From Streptomyces sp. NRRL S-87 (GTDB lineage: Bacteria > Actinomycetota > Actinomycetes > Streptomycetales > Streptomycetaceae), in the NCBI RefSeq assembly GCF_000719335.1, contig NZ_JOGB01000010.1, positions 91,386 to 155,385 of the forward strand: a DNA stretch of 64,000 nt, read 5' to 3'. The notes under the pieces were generated by a model, which had not been told where the DNA came from, searched no databases, and was given only the letters and a program-made list of their open reading frames with translations. This document shows, piece after piece, positions 32,946 to 41,406 of the stretch (the first letter of the stretch is position 1; every line of letters starts with the position of its first letter). The translations under genes and the position numbers were made by a program.

Positions 32946-35686
32946 GCAGGCCCGTATCCATGGCGAAGCGATCAGCGCGTGCGGCGTGGGGCGAGCGGCC
33001 GGGGCCGTCCGTGACCGTGGCGGACACCGGCGAGGCCGGGTCCCATGACGACGGGGCGGCCGTGACCGGCTATCGCGGACCGGCCCCGGAAGGCGGGGGC
33101 GTCCCCGGGGTCGTACGGGTGTCCGGCACCGGGGACGCGACGGCCGCCCACGGAGGAACCGCTGTCAGCGGCTACGTCCATACGCTGACCGTGCAGCAGC
33201 CTCTGTTGCGGGAGCCTGCCTGCTGGCCGCACCAGGTCGGTGTGGTCCCGTTGCCGGCGCGGTCCTTCCAGCACCGCGGCGAGGCGGACCGGCTCCGGTC
33301 GGCGGTGGCAGGTGGGGGCACCGCGGTGCCCTGCCAGGTGCTGACCGGGACGGGCGGGGTCGGCAAGACCCAACTCGCCGCCGACTACGCCCGCGCCGCC
33401 TGGGCCGACGGCGGCCTGGACGTCCTGCTCTGGGTCACGGCGAGTGCCCAGGCGTCCGTCGTGAGCGGATACGCGCAGGCCGGCGTCGAACTGTGCCGGG
33501 CCGACCCCGACGACCCCGACCGGGCCGCGCGGCAGTTCCTGGCCTGGCTGGCCCCCAAGCCCGGGCAGCGGCCGTGCCGGTGGCTGGTCGTCCTGGACGA
33601 CCTCGCCGACCCGGACGACCTCATCGTGCACTCCGACGACCCCGCCCACCGCTACAGCCTGTGGCCACCGGCCAGCCCGGACGGCCGGACCCTGCTCACC
33701 ACCCGCCGCCGCGACGCCGCGCTCTTCGGCGAGGGCCGCCGACGGATCGAGGTCGGTCTGTTCACCCCGGACGAGTCCCTCGCCTACCTCACCGCGTCCC
33801 TTCACGCCCATGGCCGCACCGAGCCCGCAGACCAGCTCACCGCCCTCGCCCGCGACCTCGGACACCTGCCCCTTGCCCTGGCCCAAGCCGCCGCGTACCT
33901 CGTCGACTCCGGCGAGACCGCGGCCGCCTACCGCGGCCTGCTGGCCGACCGCAGCACCCACCTCGCCGACCTCGCCCCCGACGCACTGCCCGACGAGCAG
34001 GCCGTCGCCCTGGCCGCCGCCTGGTCCCTGTCCGTCGACCGCGCCGACCTCCTGCGCCCCGCCGGCCTGGCCCGCCCCATGCTCCACCTGGCCGCCCTCC
34101 TCGACCCCAACGGCATCCCCCACGACGTCCTGACCGGCGAGGCGGCCCGGGCACACCTCGCCGCACACCGCACCCCGACGAGCCCCGACTCCGTCGCGGT
34201 ACCTGCCCCCGTCTCACGCCGCGACGCCGTACGGGCCCTGCGCGCCCTGGAGCGCCTCAGCCTCATCGACCACCGGCCCGACAGCCCCCACCAGGCCGTC
34301 CGCATCCACCAGCTCATCCAGCGCGCCACCCGCGACACCCTCACCCCGGCCCGGCAGGACCGGTACACCCGCGCCGCCGCCGACGCCCTCACAGCCGCCT
34401 GGCCCGCCGTCGAACGCGACACCGCCCTCGCCCAGGCCCTGCGGGCCAACACCGGCGCGCTCGCCCGACACGCAGAAGACGCCCTGTACCGGCCCGACAC
34501 CCATGCCGTGCTGTACCGACTGGGCACGAGCCTCGGTGACAGCGGCCAGATCAGCGCTGCCCTCACCCACTTCCGACGCATGGTGGACACCAGCACCCGC
34601 CGGCTCGGCCCCGACCACCCCGACACCCTGGCCGCCCGCCACAGCCTGGCCTGGTGGCAGGGGGAGGCGGGGGATGCGGCCGGAGCCGCGACCGCGTACG
34701 CCGAGCTGCTGGCGGACCAGGTGCGCGTGCTGGGCCAGGACCACCCCCGCACCCTCGCCGCCCGCAACGGCCTGGCACGCTCGCGCGGGGAGGTGGGGGA
34801 TGCGGCGGGCGCGGCCGCCGCGTACGCCGGGCTGCTGCCGGACGTCGTGCGCGTGCTCGGCCAAGACCACCCGGACACCCTCGCCACTCGCCAGGGTCTG
34901 GCCCGCTGGCTCGGAGAGGTGGGGGACGCGGCCGGTGCGGCGTCCGCGTACGCCGGGCTGCTGGCGGACCGGGCGCGCGTGCTCGGTGAGGACCATCCCG
35001 ACACCCTGGCCACCCGCCAGGGCCTGGCCTGGTGGCGGGGGAAGGCAGGGGATCCGGCCGGTGCCGCGGCCGCCTACGCCGAACTGCTCGCGGACCAGGC
35101 GCGGGTGCTCGGCGAGGACCACCCCGACGCGCTGACCACCCGCCACGACCTGGCCTGGTGGCGGGGGAAGGCAGGGGATCCGGCCGGTGCCGCGGCCGCC
35201 TACGCCGAGCTGCTGGCGGACCGGGAGCGGGTGCTGGGCCACGACCACCCCGACACCCTCGCCACCCGCCACAACCTGGCCTGGTGGCGGGGCAAGGCAG
35301 GGGACGCGGCCGGTGCGGCTGCCGCGTACGCCGAACTGCTGGCCGGCGGGGTACGCCTGCTCGGCGAAGACCACCCCCGGACTCTGGTCACCCGCCACAA
35401 CCTGGCCTGGTGGCGGGGGAAGGCAGGGGATCCGGCCGGTGCCGCGGCCGCGTACGCCGAGCTGCTCGCGGACCGGGAGCGGGTGCTGGGCCACGACCAC
35501 CCCGACACCCTCGCCACCCGCCGCAGCCTGGCCCGCTGGCGGGGGGAGGCGGGAGATGCGGCCGGTGCCGCGGCCGCGTACGCCGGGCTGCTGCCGGACA
35601 TGGTGCGCGTGCTCGGCGAGGACCACCCCGACACCCTCGCCACCCGTCACGATCTGGCCCGGTGGCGGGAGCGGAGGGGGGTGTGA
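32942..35686 (+). CDS. STAND (NB-ARC) ATPase with nine tetratricopeptide-like repeats
   Basis: The protein has 914 residues from GTG 32942, overlapping the upstream stop by 4 nt (ATG 32960 is the alternative). Residues 22-80 carry two copies of a Gly-rich motif (TVADTGEAGSHDDGAAVTGY; VSGTGDATAAHGGTAVSGYV). The NB-ARC domain follows: P-loop TGTGGVGKTQ at about 136-144, Walker B RWLVVLDDLAD, sensor LLTTRRRD and GxP-like HLPLALAQAA. From about residue 547 the protein consists of 42-residue TPR repeats in tandem. This is the architecture of bacterial NLR-like sensors, in which the repeats detect a signal, nucleotide exchange drives oligomerisation and the N-terminus recruits an effector. The trigger is unknown. 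Confidence 0.85.
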   Translation: MSRPVSMAKRSARAAWGERPGPSVTVADTGEAGSHDDGAAVTGYRGPAPEGGGVPGVVRVSGTGDATAAHGGTAVSGYVHTLTVQQPLLREPACWPHQVGVVPLPARSFQHRGEADRLRSAVAGGGTAVPCQVLTGTGGVGKTQLAADYARAAWADGGLDVLLWVTASAQASVVSGYAQAGVELCRADPDDPDRAARQFLAWLAPKPGQRPCRWLVVLDDLADPDDLIVHSDDPAHRYSLWPPASPDGRTLLTTRRRDAALFGEGRRRIEVGLFTPDESLAYLTASLHAHGRTEPADQLTALARDLGHLPLALAQAAAYLVDSGETAAAYRGLLADRSTHLADLAPDALPDEQAVALAAAWSLSVDRADLLRPAGLARPMLHLAALLDPNGIPHDVLTGEAARAHLAAHRTPTSPDSVAVPAPVSRRDAVRALRALERLSLIDHRPDSPHQAVRIHQLIQRATRDTLTPARQDRYTRAAADALTAAWPAVERDTALAQALRANTGALARHAEDALYRPDTHAVLYRLGTSLGDSGQISAALTHFRRMVDTSTRRLGPDHPDTLAARHSLAWWQGEAGDAAGAATAYAELLADQVRVLGQDHPRTLAARNGLARSRGEVGDAAGAAAAYAGLLPDVVRVLGQDHPDTLATRQGLARWLGEVGDAAGAASAYAGLLADRARVLGEDHPDTLATRQGLAWWRGKAGDPAGAAAAYAELLADQARVLGEDHPDALTTRHDLAWWRGKAGDPAGAAAAYAELLADRERVLGHDHPDTLATRHNLAWWRGKAGDAAGAAAAYAELLAGGVRLLGEDHPRTLVTRHNLAWWRGKAGDPAGAAAAYAELLADRERVLGHDHPDTLATRRSLARWRGEAGDAAGAAAAYAGLLPDMVRVLGEDHPDTLATRHDLARWRERRGV
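34580..35683 (+). repeat. Nine 126-bp coding repeats (42-residue TPR units)
   Basis: Eight full units start at 34580, 34706, 34832, 34958, 35084, 35210, 35336 and 35462, and a partial ninth runs to the stop. The later units are nearly identical in DNA (for example units 6 and 8 both read LLADRERVLGHDHPDTLATR), which implies recent duplication or gene conversion. Confidence 0.9.
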
Positions 35687-35729
35687 CCGCCGCCGTTGCG
35701 GGTCTCCCGGCCGAGAGGGGGCGGCCGGC

Positions 35730-35900
35730 TCAGGCTTCGCGACCGGCGAGGATCCGATCGGCCCGGTAGTGCGGACAGGCGAGCAGGTGCCACGTCACCG
35801 ACAGGCCGCCGTCGACGATCACCACCGTGCGCGCCTCACCGCTGTCCTCGTCCGCGCCGCAGGCCCGGCAGTGGCGCAGCGTCGTGGGTAGGAACCCCAT
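35730..35900 (-). CDS. Small CxxC zinc-ribbon-like protein
   Basis: The protein has 56 residues from ATG 35900 (GTG 35903 is possible). CRACGADEDSG at residues 10-20 and HLLACPHY near residue 43 give a Cys-x2-Cys plus Cys/His pattern that could bind one zinc; VIVDGGLSVTWH lies between. It is probably a small regulator or accessory protein. It is convergent to the TPR gene, 43 bp away. Confidence 0.55.
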   Translation of the reverse strand: MGFLPTTLRHCRACGADEDSGEARTVVIVDGGLSVTWHLLACPHYRADRILAGREA

Positions 35901-36419
35901 CACAACACCCCTTCCAGGCACCGCAGATACGACAACCGACCCACATCTATCAAATGCGGGCGGATTCCGCCCTGTTACCCGCGCGTTCGACGAGCGGCCG
36001 GCACCTGACCGGACGGTCCGCCGGCCGCCGGCGGGCGTCGGGTCCGGGCCTCGGTTGCGCGTGCGAGATCTGTTCGAATCGCCTGCAGGAGCCGGTGTTC
36101 GTGCCTGCGCTGCGGGAGGCGCAGTCATCGACACCGCCACCCGCCACCCCCACCGCCTCCGGCCCTGGACCGTCCAGGCACGACGGGTCCTTCCGCTCGT
36201 TGCGGGTCCCCCGAAAGTCGTAGCGGGCCTGCCCGGTCGTGTGATGCCCCTCCCCCGGGCCGGGGTGGAGCGTGGAGACCGGGCTGAACAGGCACCGCCG
36301 CCACCACGGCCGGGCCGGACCCGCTCCGCCCCGGCCTGAAGGCCGGCCTCCTGGGAGGAAGGGGTGACGATCCTTCCCGCTGTACGAGCCCACCCCGGGG
36401 CCGGACGCCGTCGGGGGGC
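35901..36419. other. Intergenic region, no gene supported
   Basis: 519 bp between two minus-strand genes. One minus-strand frame has some third-position GC bias (SAGTNTGSCRRFEQISHAQP) but no start codon with a Shine-Dalgarno, and its amino acid make-up is poor. A GTTCGAATC stretch at 36072 is not part of a tRNA. Confidence 0.5.
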
Positions 36420-37421
36420 TCACTGCGGTCCGGTTCCGGTGGCCAGCAGTTGCTCGAGGGACCACGTGGTGATCAGCCGGTCCGCTCCTAGGCCGATCCG
36501 GGCCGCGCGCGCGTACCCCGAGCTCTGCCAGTGCAGTTGGTCGGGGGCGTGGGCATCGGTGTCCACGGCGAACAGGCAGCCCGCGGCGGCAGCCTGCGCG
36601 AGCAGGTCGTCCGGGGGGTCGCGGCGTTCGGGGCGGCAGTTGATCTCCACGGCCGTGCCGGCCCGGGCGCACGCGGTGAACACGGCCTCGGCGTCGAAGC
36701 GGGACTCCGGGCGGCCCCGGCCGGTGATGATCCGGCCGGTGCAGTGCCCGAGGACGTCGACGTGCGGGTTGCGCACCGCGGTCAGCAGGCGGGCGGTCAT
36801 CGGTCCGGGTTCCGAGCGCAGCTTGGAGTGCACGGAGGCCACGACGACGTCGAGTGCGCCGAGCAGGTCCTCGTCCTGGTCGAGTGAGCCGTCGTCGAGG
36901 ATGTCGCACTCGATACCGGTCAGCAGCCGGAAATCCGGGCCGGTCCTGGAGTTCACGTCGGCCACGGCCCGCAGTTGGCTCCTGAGCCGGTCCGGGCTCA
37001 GTCCGTGTGCGATCGTCAGCCGCGGCGAGTGGTCGGTCAGTACGGCCCAGTGGTGGCCCAGGGCGCGGGCCGCGTCGGCCATGACCTCGATCGGGCTGCC
37101 GCCGTCGGACCAGTCGGAGTGCAGGTGGCAGTCCCCGGTGCTCGCCACCGCGAGGTCCCAGCCGGCCCGGGCTTCAGGGCCGGCTTCGGCCTGCAGGCGG
37201 GCGAGGTAGCGCGGCACGGCCCCGGTGGACGCCTGGGAGATCACCTCGGCGGTGACCGGGCCCACTCCGCGCAGTTGCGCGGCCCGGGCGGCGTCCACCG
37301 GGCCCGGCGGCAGGGCGCGGACGGCGTCGGCCGCGGTGTGGAAGGCCCGTACCCGGTACGGGGACGCCCCTCGCCATTCGAGGAGGAAGGCGATCCGGCG
37401 CAGGGCTTCGTCCGGGGTCAC
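36420..37421 (-). CDS. PHP-domain phosphoesterase (PolX-like C-terminal half)
   Basis: The protein has 333 residues, with GTG 37421 overlapping the SDR stop (GTGA). An N-terminal helix-hairpin-helix region (EALRRIAFLLEWRGASPYRV; LRGVGPVTAEVISQA), as in family X DNA polymerases, is followed by a PHP domain with its metal ligands: DCHLHSDWSDGG, LTDHSPRL, GIECDILDDG, VVASVHSKL, VLGHCTGR, VEINCRP and DTDAHAPDQL. The polymerase palm is absent, so it is a stand-alone PolX-type PHP phosphoesterase, possibly for 3'-end trimming in DNA repair or for a histidinol-phosphate-like substrate. Confidence 0.85.
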   Translation of the reverse strand: MTPDEALRRIAFLLEWRGASPYRVRAFHTAADAVRALPPGPVDAARAAQLRGVGPVTAEVISQASTGAVPRYLARLQAEAGPEARAGWDLAVASTGDCHLHSDWSDGGSPIEVMADAARALGHHWAVLTDHSPRLTIAHGLSPDRLRSQLRAVADVNSRTGPDFRLLTGIECDILDDGSLDQDEDLLGALDVVVASVHSKLRSEPGPMTARLLTAVRNPHVDVLGHCTGRIITGRGRPESRFDAEAVFTACARAGTAVEINCRPERRDPPDDLLAQAAAAGCLFAVDTDAHAPDQLHWQSSGYARAARIGLGADRLITTWSLEQLLATGTGPQ

Positions 37422-38311
37422 GGCAGGGGCGTTCCGCCGGTGGCGTTGAGGATCTCGCCGGTGATGTAGGTGGCCTGGTCGGAGGCGAGGAAGACGTACG
37501 CGGGCGCCATCTCCGCCGGCTGCGCGGGCCGGCCCAGGGGCGACTGCCGGCCGAACTCGGTCGGGTCGGGCATCGTCGCGGGGATCAGGGGTGTCCAGAC
37601 CGGGCCGGGGGCGACGGCGTTGACCCTGATCCCGCGTTCGGCGAGCATCTGGGCCAGGTTGTGGGTGAAGGAGACGATCGCGGACTTGGTCATGGCGTAG
37701 TCGAGCAGGTGCGGGCTGGGCTGGTAGCCCTGCACGGACGCCGTGTTGATCACACAGGCGCCGCGCGGCATGTGGGCCAGGGCCGCCTTGGTGAGCCAGA
37801 ACATCCCGTACAGGTTGGTCTTCATCACCCGGTCGAACTGCTCGGTGGTGATCGCCTCGATCCCGTCCGGCTGGGCCATCTGGTAGGCGGCGTTGTTGAC
37901 GAGCAGGTCGATGCCGCCCAGCTCGCCCACCGTCTTCTCGACGAGGTCGGTGCACTCGCCCTCGTGCCGGATGTCGCAGGCGACGGCCACTGCCGTGCGC
38001 TCGGCCCGGCGGATCAGGCGGGCGGTCTCCTCGGCCTCCTCGGCCTCCTCGGGCAGGTGGGTGAAGACGACGTCGGCTCCCTCCCGTGCGAAGGCCAGGC
38101 AGACGGCCCGGCCGATCCCCGAATCCCCTCCGGTGACCAGCGCCCTGCGGCCGTGCAGCAGGCCGTGGCCGCGGTAGGTGTCCTCGCCGTGGTCGGGGCG
38201 GGGATCCATCGCCTTCGTGGCGCCGGGGTGGTCCTGGTCCTGTTCCGGGAACGGTGGGCGGGCGTGCAGCGACACCGGATCGGTGAGCCGGGGCTCGTCG
38301 TGGGAGGGCAT
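37418..38311 (-). CDS. Short-chain dehydrogenase/reductase
   Basis: The protein has 297 residues with ATG 38311 behind AAGGAG. An N-terminal extension of about 50 residues (LHARPPFPEQDQDHPGATKA) is characteristic of the YhdF/YghA-type SDR group. The fold motifs are RALVTGGDSGIGRAVCLAFA, LVNNAAYQ, INTASVQGY (catalytic Ser region) and LLDYAMTKSAIV (YxxxK). NAD(P)H-dependent oxidoreductase; the substrate is unknown, and relatives are general-stress proteins. It is coupled to the PHP gene by overlap. Confidence 0.9.
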   Translation of the reverse strand: MPSHDEPRLTDPVSLHARPPFPEQDQDHPGATKAMDPRPDHGEDTYRGHGLLHGRRALVTGGDSGIGRAVCLAFAREGADVVFTHLPEEAEEAEETARLIRRAERTAVAVACDIRHEGECTDLVEKTVGELGGIDLLVNNAAYQMAQPDGIEAITTEQFDRVMKTNLYGMFWLTKAALAHMPRGACVINTASVQGYQPSPHLLDYAMTKSAIVSFTHNLAQMLAERGIRVNAVAPGPVWTPLIPATMPDPTEFGRQSPLGRPAQPAEMAPAYVFLASDQATYITGEILNATGGTPLP

Positions 38312-38478
38312 CGCGGTCTCCTTCCGGCACGGTCGGGGGGTGTCAGGTAGAGGGTGGGCTCTGCGTTCAGGACAAGTGGCGCGTACCCCGGGTGTCCGCA
38401 CCCACACCCGCGACCGCGGCACACGGCGCCAGCCGTTCGGCGGCGCGTGCGCGCGGGGCGACCGGGTAGGCGATCGGC

Positions 38479-39744
38479 ATGCATCCGCTCGCCGACAACA
38501 CCCCGACCCTCCTGACCCGCGGTTACGCCTGGGCGCCGGAACTGCGCCGACGGCATGGCGACCGCCGCGCCGTCCCGACCCGGCTGATGGGCCGGCCCGC
38601 CCTGCTGCTGCACGGGCCGGAGGCCGTGGACTTCTTCTACGACGAACGCCACGTGCTCCGGCACGGCGCGCTGCCCGGACCGGTCCTGGACACCCTGTTC
38701 GGCCGGGGAGCCGTGCACACGCTGGACGGTGAGGCGCACCGGGTCCGCAAGGAGCTCTTCACGACCCGGCTCATGGCACCCGAGGGCGTGCACGCCCTCG
38801 GCCGGCTGGCCCGCGAACACTGGTTGCGCACGGTCGACGGTCTGCGCGGACGCCGAGGCGTCCTGTTCGACGAGATGGCCGTGGCACTCGCCGCGGCGGC
38901 CTGCGAGTGGAGCGGGGTGCCCCGCACCCCCGGGCCGGCCGTGCGCCTCCTGGCCGAGGACTGCGTGGCCATGGTCGACGGGTTCGCCACGCCCGGCCCC
39001 CGCCACTGGAAGGCCCGCCGCGCCCGACGCCGCCAGGAGCGCGATCTCGCCCGGACGGTGGAGGACGTACGCCGTGGCGCAGCGGCCGCCGCCCACGGCG
39101 GGGGATCCACCGTCGTGGAGGCGGTGGCCGCGCACCGGGACGCGGACGGCAGCCCGCTCGACCCGCACACGGCCGCCGTGGAACTGCTGAACATCCTGCG
39201 CCCCACCGTGGCGATCACCTGGTTCACGGCCTTCGCCGCACACGCCCTGCACCGCTTCCCGACCGTCCTGGAGGAACTGCGCGCGGACGACGGACCGTAC
39301 GCCAGGGCCTTCGCCCACGAAGTGCGGCGCTGCTACCCGTTCGTGCCGTTCGTCGGCGGCCTCGCCGCCCGCGACCTGCGGTTCGACGGACGGGACGTGC
39401 CCGAGGGCACGCTGGTGCTCCTCGACGTACCCGGCCACCACCGGGACCCGGACCTCTGGCCGGAACCACAGCGCTTCGACCCCGGTCGGTTCCTCGGCCG
39501 GGAGCCGGAACCCGGCGAGCTCATCGCCCAGGGTGGCGGGAACGCCCGCACCGGGCACCGCTGCCCCGGCGAGGACATCACCGTCCACCTCCTGGCAACC
39601 CTGGCCACCACCCTGGCGGACACCGGGCTCCACATGCCGGAGCAGGACCTGCGCATCCCCGTCCGCCGCATCCCGACCCGGCCCCGCAGCGGCGTGATCA
39701 TGCAGGTCCCGCCGCGTCTCACGCGCCGTGTACCGGCTCCGTAG
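38479..39744 (+). CDS. CYP152-type cytochrome P450 (fatty acid peroxygenase)
   Basis: The protein has 421 residues. The haem-Cys loop reads GGGNARTGHRCPGEDIT and the I-helix reads LLNILRPTVAITWFTAFAAH. The I-helix has Arg-Pro in place of the acid-alcohol pair, the mark of the CYP152 family (P450-BSbeta, SPalpha, OleT). These use hydrogen peroxide to hydroxylate fatty acids at the alpha or beta carbon, or decarboxylate them to 1-alkenes, and need no redox partner; no ferredoxin or reductase gene is nearby. A direct role in the polyketide cluster 6 kb away cannot be excluded but is not implied. Divergent from the SDR gene. Confidence 0.82.
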   Translation: MHPLADNTPTLLTRGYAWAPELRRRHGDRRAVPTRLMGRPALLLHGPEAVDFFYDERHVLRHGALPGPVLDTLFGRGAVHTLDGEAHRVRKELFTTRLMAPEGVHALGRLAREHWLRTVDGLRGRRGVLFDEMAVALAAAACEWSGVPRTPGPAVRLLAEDCVAMVDGFATPGPRHWKARRARRRQERDLARTVEDVRRGAAAAAHGGGSTVVEAVAAHRDADGSPLDPHTAAVELLNILRPTVAITWFTAFAAHALHRFPTVLEELRADDGPYARAFAHEVRRCYPFVPFVGGLAARDLRFDGRDVPEGTLVLLDVPGHHRDPDLWPEPQRFDPGRFLGREPEPGELIAQGGGNARTGHRCPGEDITVHLLATLATTLADTGLHMPEQDLRIPVRRIPTRPRSGVIMQVPPRLTRRVPAP

Positions 39745-39827
39745 CCCCGCCTGACGGCGCGTCGCCGCGTTCTGCGTCCCCTGCCGGGACGGGCGGCCGG
39801 GGAGCGGGCCCGTCCGCGGCCGTGGGC

Positions 39828-41291
39828 TCAGGTCCGTCCGACCACCCGGATGGTGCGCGCCGAGGGGTCGGCCGCGTCGGGCAGGAGCATGCCGTGGGCG
39901 GCGCCGCTGGTGAGGTAGTCGAGGACGTCGCGGGTGATGACCTCGCCCGGGGCGATGGCGGGGACGCCGGGCGGGTAGGGGCTGATGGTCTCGGCCGCGA
40001 TGCGGCCGACCGCGCGGTCGGCGTCGACGTGTTCGGCGGCGGCGAAGAACGCGTCGCGCGGCAGCATGACCTGTTCGAGTTCGAGCCCCGACGGGCTCGG
40101 CAGGTGGATGTCGGATCGCGGCTCGATCTCCTCGGCGCCCCGGACGAGGGCTTCGAGCGCGGTGAGGAGGGTCGCTTCGGTCTCGTTGTCGTCGGCGAGG
40201 GTGACGGAGGCGCTCATGCGGCACGTGTCGGAGCCGCCGACGTCCACGTGGCGGTGGGTGCGCAGCCATTCGACGGCCTGCATGCCGGTGATGTCCAGGT
40301 CGCGGACGTCTATGACGATCTTCAGTGGGTCGAGGTCGGCGGCCAGACCCTGGTCGACCACCTCGCGGTCCATGACGGTCAGACCCGGCAGGTCGGCGAT
40401 GCGGGAGCGGATGCGCTCGGCTCGGCGCAGCGCCGCCTCGAGGAGGTCGTGGCCGTGCTGGGCCATCTGGCGGCGCCAGCCGTCGAGGGCGGCGTAGACG
40501 AGGCTGGACGCGCTGGTCGTGCCGAGCAGGTCCTCGCGCTGCTTGAGTACCTCGGGCGAAACGCGGTCGAACTGGAGGTGGAAGACGGAGCTCTGCTCGA
40601 TGGCGGCGCCCATCTTGTGGACGCTGGTGACGACGAGGTCGGCCTCGTGGTCCATGCCCCAGGCCGGCAGGTCGGGATGGAAGGGGAGGTGGGCGCCCCA
40701 CGCCTCGTCCACGATCAGGGGCACCTCGGCGTCGTGGCAGACCTTGGCGGTCCCGCGGATGTCGGCGCAGGTGCCCCAGTCGGTGGGGGTGATCAGCAGC
40801 ATGCCCTTGGCGTCGGGGTGGGCGCGCAGCTTCGCGCGTACGTCCTCGGGCTCGGGCGGGTGGGCCAGGTGCCGGTCGGCGTCGAACTTCGGGTGGACCC
40901 AGACCGGCTCGACCCCGTTGATGATCACGCCGGCGATCACGGACTTGTGGGCGTTGCGGGAGATCAGGAGCTTCTCGCCGGGGCCGGCGACGGCGAGCAT
41001 GGCGGTCTTGACCGACAGGGAGCTGCCGCAGGTGGAGAAGAAGGCCCGCTCGGCTCCGACGGCGTCGGCCATCAGCTCCTGGGCCCGCTCCAGTACCCCG
41101 CGGGACTCCTGGCGGTCGTCCAGTCCGTTCAGCAGGAGGACGTCGGAGCGGAACACGTCGGAGCCGACGACGTCCAGCACCCTGGGGTCCACCCCGCGGC
41201 CCTGCTTGTGACCGGGCGGGCCGTAGACGACGTCCCCCCTGCGCCGGAACTCCTCCAGGGCCTCCAGCACCGGTGCCTGGGAATGGTCCAT
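39828..41291 (-). CDS. Orn/Lys/Arg decarboxylase family, PLP-dependent
   Basis: The protein has 487 residues from ATG 41291, the length of the Bacillus SpeA-type enzymes. Landmarks: VYGPPGHKQGRGVDP, FFSTCGSSLSVKTAMLAV, LLITPTDWGTCADI, LIVDEAWGAHLPFHPDLP, the PLP lysine in TSVHKMGAA, and C-terminal YPPGVPAIAPGE. It should decarboxylate arginine, lysine or ornithine; which one is not readable. If arginine, it would make agmatine for the agmatinase encoded 3.4 kb away, an alternative to that enzyme's proposed role in the polyketide cluster. It is convergent with the P450 gene. Confidence 0.87.
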   Translation of the reverse strand: MDHSQAPVLEALEEFRRRGDVVYGPPGHKQGRGVDPRVLDVVGSDVFRSDVLLLNGLDDRQESRGVLERAQELMADAVGAERAFFSTCGSSLSVKTAMLAVAGPGEKLLISRNAHKSVIAGVIINGVEPVWVHPKFDADRHLAHPPEPEDVRAKLRAHPDAKGMLLITPTDWGTCADIRGTAKVCHDAEVPLIVDEAWGAHLPFHPDLPAWGMDHEADLVVTSVHKMGAAIEQSSVFHLQFDRVSPEVLKQREDLLGTTSASSLVYAALDGWRRQMAQHGHDLLEAALRRAERIRSRIADLPGLTVMDREVVDQGLAADLDPLKIVIDVRDLDITGMQAVEWLRTHRHVDVGGSDTCRMSASVTLADDNETEATLLTALEALVRGAEEIEPRSDIHLPSPSGLELEQVMLPRDAFFAAAEHVDADRAVGRIAAETISPYPPGVPAIAPGEVITRDVLDYLTSGAAHGMLLPDAADPSARTIRVVGRT

Positions 41292-41406
41292 GGCTCCGCT
41301 CCCTCCTCGTCGCCGCTCGTCCCTGTGCTTCACGCGTTCACCGGCCCGTACGGGTCGGTCTGTGTCGCGTGTGGCCCGTGGAGGCCACGGTGAAACCCGG
41401 GAGGGG

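Noticed and set aside
36060..36090. GTTCGAATC, like a tRNA T-loop
   Set aside because: The flanking bases cannot pair as a T-stem, and no acceptor or anticodon arm is present.
39744..39828. 8-bp inverted repeat between the P450 and decarboxylase genes
   Set aside because: Short arms in very GC-rich DNA. It could be a terminator, but the evidence is too weak to list.
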